Positions 61,652-64,000 of a DNA stretch of 64,000 nucleotides are shown piece by piece (within the stretch, counting starts at the first letter, position 1; every line of letters starts with the position of its first letter). The DNA is from Roseicyclus mahoneyensis (lineage in GTDB: Bacteria; Pseudomonadota; Alphaproteobacteria; Rhodobacterales; Rhodobacteraceae). The stretch covers positions 1 to 64,000 of the forward strand of contig NZ_QGGW01000001.1 in assembly GCF_003148775.1 (NCBI RefSeq). The letters run 5' to 3'. Below the pieces are notes generated by a model. That model saw only the letters and a program-made list of their open reading frames with translations, searched no databases and was not told the origin of the DNA. The position numbers were made by a program, and so were the translations under genes.

Positions 61652-61715
61652 GGCACGCGGTATGACACGCCACGTGCGTCGTTTCCATGCCCGAGTTCAG
61701 CAATGGATCATCTTA

Positions 61716-61752
61716 TGACACATGTGTCAGTAAATACTTGACACATGTGTCA
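61716..61752. promoter_or_regulatory. Tandem TetR operators
   Basis: The perfect 14-base palindrome TGACACATGTGTCA occurs twice, at 61716-61729 and 61739-61752, centred 23 bases apart. The second copy overlaps a TTGACA sequence (61738-61743). Two identical dyads between a tetR gene and its divergent target are typical of cooperative repression. Confidence 0.8.
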
Positions 61753-61785
61753 CGATATGAAAGCCGTGTCGCAGGAGGAGTTTCC

Positions 61786-63126
61786 ATGTCTGAAAAATCA
61801 GTTGCAGTTATCGGGGTAGGCCCGGCGGGCTTGCCGACTATCAAGAACTTCCTGGATCTTGGCTTTGACGTGACGGCGTTCGACAGGTGCGAGGATGTCG
61901 GAGGCAACTGACGCTTCAATGATGCCACTGGCCATTCCAGCGTCTTCGAGACGACCCACATCATCAGTTCGAAATACACATCCGAGTATATGGACTTTCC
62001 GCTTCCGCAAGACAGCCCGGACTACCCGTCGCATGTTCAGTTGCTCAGGTACTTCAACGCCTATGCGACAGAATTTGGTCTGCGGGGCCACATCAAGTTC
62101 AAGACTGTCGTAACAAAGACCGAGCCACTGCCGGATGGGCGCTGGCGCCTGATCTGGACATCCGGGGAGGGGATCGAGGGCAGTCGCGTCTTCGATGCGC
62201 TTTGCGTCGCGAGCGGCCACCACCACACCCTGCGGTAGCCTGACTACCCCGGCAAGTTTGAAGGCGAATACATCCATTCACATGATTACAAGCGCGCAGC
62301 CCCATTCGCGGGCAAACGTGTTCTGGTCATCGGTGGCGGCAACTCTGCCTGCGATGTGGCCGTCGAAACCTCCCGGGTCTCGAAGCACACGTATATCAGT
62401 TGGCGCAGGGGCTATTACCTGATCCCGAAATTCATTCTTGGAGAGCCGGTCGACAAGTTTTACTACCGCCACCGCAAATGGCCCCAATGGGCGCAGCTTC
62501 GGGGGTTGAAGTTTCTACTCAACCTTATCCAAGGCAAGAACAGTGCCATCGGGTTGCCTGAACCTGATCACGAAATCTTTGGAAGCCACCCAACGCTGAA
62601 TTCAGATCTGTATTTGGCTATCCGACACGGCAAGGTCCTGCCAACGGGCGACATCGACAGGTTCGATGGCAAGACCGTGCACTTCGTGGACGGCTCATCG
62701 CGTGAATTCGACACGGTGGTCGCGTGCACAGGGTTCAAGATTACCCATCCGTTCTTGGACAAGTCCGTCCTGGACTTGTCGACGTCGCCCGTGCGCCTCT
62801 ATGAAAAAATGATCCCTGAGAACCTCCCGAACCTCTATTTTATTGGGTTGTTCCAGCCGCTTGGATGCATTTGGCCCGGGGCCGAGCTGCAAGCGAAGCT
62901 TGCCGCACGCCATCTGGCCGGACTGTGGACCCCAAAAAGACCACTGAAGGCGTTGATCGACGCCGAGTTGGCCGATCCCGATGTGCACCAGGTGGAGTCT
63001 CCGCGTCACACGATCACTGTGAACGACATGGCCTTCCGCGCGCGGCTCAAGGCCCAGATCGCGCGATCCAAGCCTGCGCCGGTTCACCGAACCTCGCCGG
63101 GCCTGGCAAGCATCGCGGCCGAGTAA
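61786..63126 (+). pseudogene. Flavin-containing monooxygenase gene with two in-frame stop codons
   Basis: A single frame of 447 codons encodes a full-length FMO: FAD motif GVGPAGLPTIKNFLDLG, the FMO signature FEGEYIHSHDY, NADPH motif VLVIGGGNSACDVAVE, and a C-terminal LPNLYFIGLFQPLGCIWPG. It is interrupted by TGA at 61909-61911 (after DVGGN) and TAG at 62236-62238 (after HHTLR). Both sit where relatives usually have Trp, so each is one G-to-A change from TGG. There is no frameshift. An AGGAGG ribosome binding site precedes the ATG and the TetR operators are intact. It is either a very recent pseudogene or decoded by readthrough. Confidence 0.75.
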
Positions 63127-63131
63127 CCCAC

Positions 63132-64000
63132 ATGGTGCAGCCGCGATTGACCAGGATGGTCGAGCGCATGGCCGGCCAAGCCGGCGCGCTTGAGGTGACC
63201 ACGCTGGAGCCGATGACCGGCACCCCGCGCGCCGATCTTCTGTTTGTCCACGGCGCGTGGTCGTCGGCCTGGTATTGGGACAACTTCTTTCTGCCGTGGT
63301 TTGCGGACAGGGGATTTCGGTGCCGCGCCCTGTCGCTGCGCGGCCATGGCAACTCGGAAGGGCGCGTTCGGTGGTCCTCCCTCGCGCATTACGTATCCGA
63401 TGTCGCGGTCGCAGCCAGAGGGCTGGACAACCCTGTTCTGATCGGTCACTCGATGGGTGGGTACATTGTGCAAAAGTATGCTGCGCAACACCCCCTGCGC
63501 GCGATGGCCCTGCTGGCCTCGGTACCGCCGTCGGGGGCGTGGCATGCACTGCACCGCGTTGCAACGGAGCGCCCCAAGGCTCTGGTTCGAACAATTGCGA
63601 CGCTGAACCTCTATGGCGTCGTCGCCGATCCGGACACCGCTCGCGGGTTGTTGTTTTCCCGCGATGAAAGCCGGATCGACAAGGATCATTTGCTGCGCCA
63701 TTTGCAGGCCGAGAGCTTTCGCGCCTTTCTTGACATGCTGTTCAAGCCCCTGCGCAGACGCGCCCCTCCGGGCACTCCGGTTGCCGTGATCGGGGCCGAG
63801 TTCGACCAGATTGTCAGCCATAAAAACATCGTTGAAACCGGACGTTTTCACGCGGTGGAACCGATCATGTTGCCCTTGGCCTCTCACATGCTGACGGTCG
63901 ATGACCGCTGGCAGGACGCGGCCATGGTGATTGAGCAATGGCTTGCACGTGACGTTTTGGGCAGCGCGAAGCGTACATTTCCTGAACCGGCCGCGACGCA
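63132..64000 (+). CDS. Alpha/beta hydrolase, partial at the window end
   Basis: The frame is open from the ATG at 63132 to the last base of the window (289 codons seen). Features of alpha/beta hydrolases are the oxyanion region VHGAWSSAWYWDNFF, the nucleophile elbow GHSMGGYIVQKY, an acid in IGAEFDQIVS and the catalytic His in PLASHMLTVDDRW. It begins five bases after the monooxygenase stop and is probably cotranscribed, so an ester made by Baeyer-Villiger-type oxidation could be its substrate; this is inference. The C-terminus lies outside the window. Confidence 0.8.
   Translation, partial: MVQPRLTRMVERMAGQAGALEVTTLEPMTGTPRADLLFVHGAWSSAWYWDNFFLPWFADRGFRCRALSLRGHGNSEGRVRWSSLAHYVSDVAVAARGLDNPVLIGHSMGGYIVQKYAAQHPLRAMALLASVPPSGAWHALHRVATERPKALVRTIATLNLYGVVADPDTARGLLFSRDESRIDKDHLLRHLQAESFRAFLDMLFKPLRRRAPPGTPVAVIGAEFDQIVSHKNIVETGRFHAVEPIMLPLASHMLTVDDRWQDAAMVIEQWLARDVLGSAKRTFPEPAAT

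Noticed and set aside
61909-61911. TGA as a selenocysteine codon in the monooxygenase
   Set aside because: The position fits Trp in relatives, the family is not a selenoprotein family, and a second stop (TAG) occurs downstream.

Overview
The window is high-GC alphaproteobacterial DNA, most likely from the Rhodobacterales. The evidence is the codon use, the TonB-free ABC importers, a Tn4371-like alphaproteobacterial transfer region and the style of the small detoxification genes. No rRNA, tRNA or CRISPR array was seen. All functions are read from protein motifs and gene order; no database search was run.

Left part (1-16.8 kb): an IS3-family transposase tail sits beside an N-terminally truncated DEDDh exonuclease. 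A LysR regulator is divergent to a five-gene operon with a peptide-type ABC importer (TAT-exported binding protein, two permeases, one fused double ATPase) and an allophanate hydrolase. Then come a short tyrosine recombinase and a RelE/XRE toxin-antitoxin pair. The last block is a phosphonate-type ABC importer split into two convergent units, with a GntR regulator and two Cys-dependent (C-X5-R) phosphatases at its edges. Two near-identical palindromes (core CCTGTATACAGG) stand in front of both transport units and are probable GntR operators.

Middle part (17.2-49.6 kb): a conjugative element with Tn4371-like order: AlpA-type HTH, RepA, DUF2840, TraF peptidase, DUF736, lytic transglycosylase, relaxase, TraG, CopG, then trbBCDEJKLFGI and DUF2274. 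The 3' end of repA holds a DnaA-box-like site, three 17-bp iterons and an AT-rich direct repeat, which suggests an embedded replication origin. No parA is present. The transfer operon is interrupted twice: by a low-GC segment with an unrecognised 180-aa protein, and by a 13.6-kb defence island. The island carries an SNF2-type helicase with DUF3883, an unrecognised 575-aa protein, a DUF1156 DNA methylase and a DUF499/Swt1-HEPN ATPase. This is the helicase-methylase-ATPase (Hma-like) layout, followed by FitAB/VapBC and RES/Xre toxin-antitoxin pairs.

Right part (49.6-64 kb): an AbiE-type (type IV) toxin-antitoxin pair and an orphan ParD close the element side. A ten-gene leftward cluster follows (VOC proteins, GST, DUF899, RibD-like reductase, two acetyltransferases, GFA, PIN), with a divergent MarR gene and a palindromic operator. 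Then come an AraC regulator, a decayed stretch with a possible small RNA and a nonsense-interrupted frame, and a TetR regulator with two perfect TGACACATGTGTCA operators. Last are a flavin monooxygenase gene with two in-frame stops, both at probable Trp codons, and an alpha/beta hydrolase that runs off the window.
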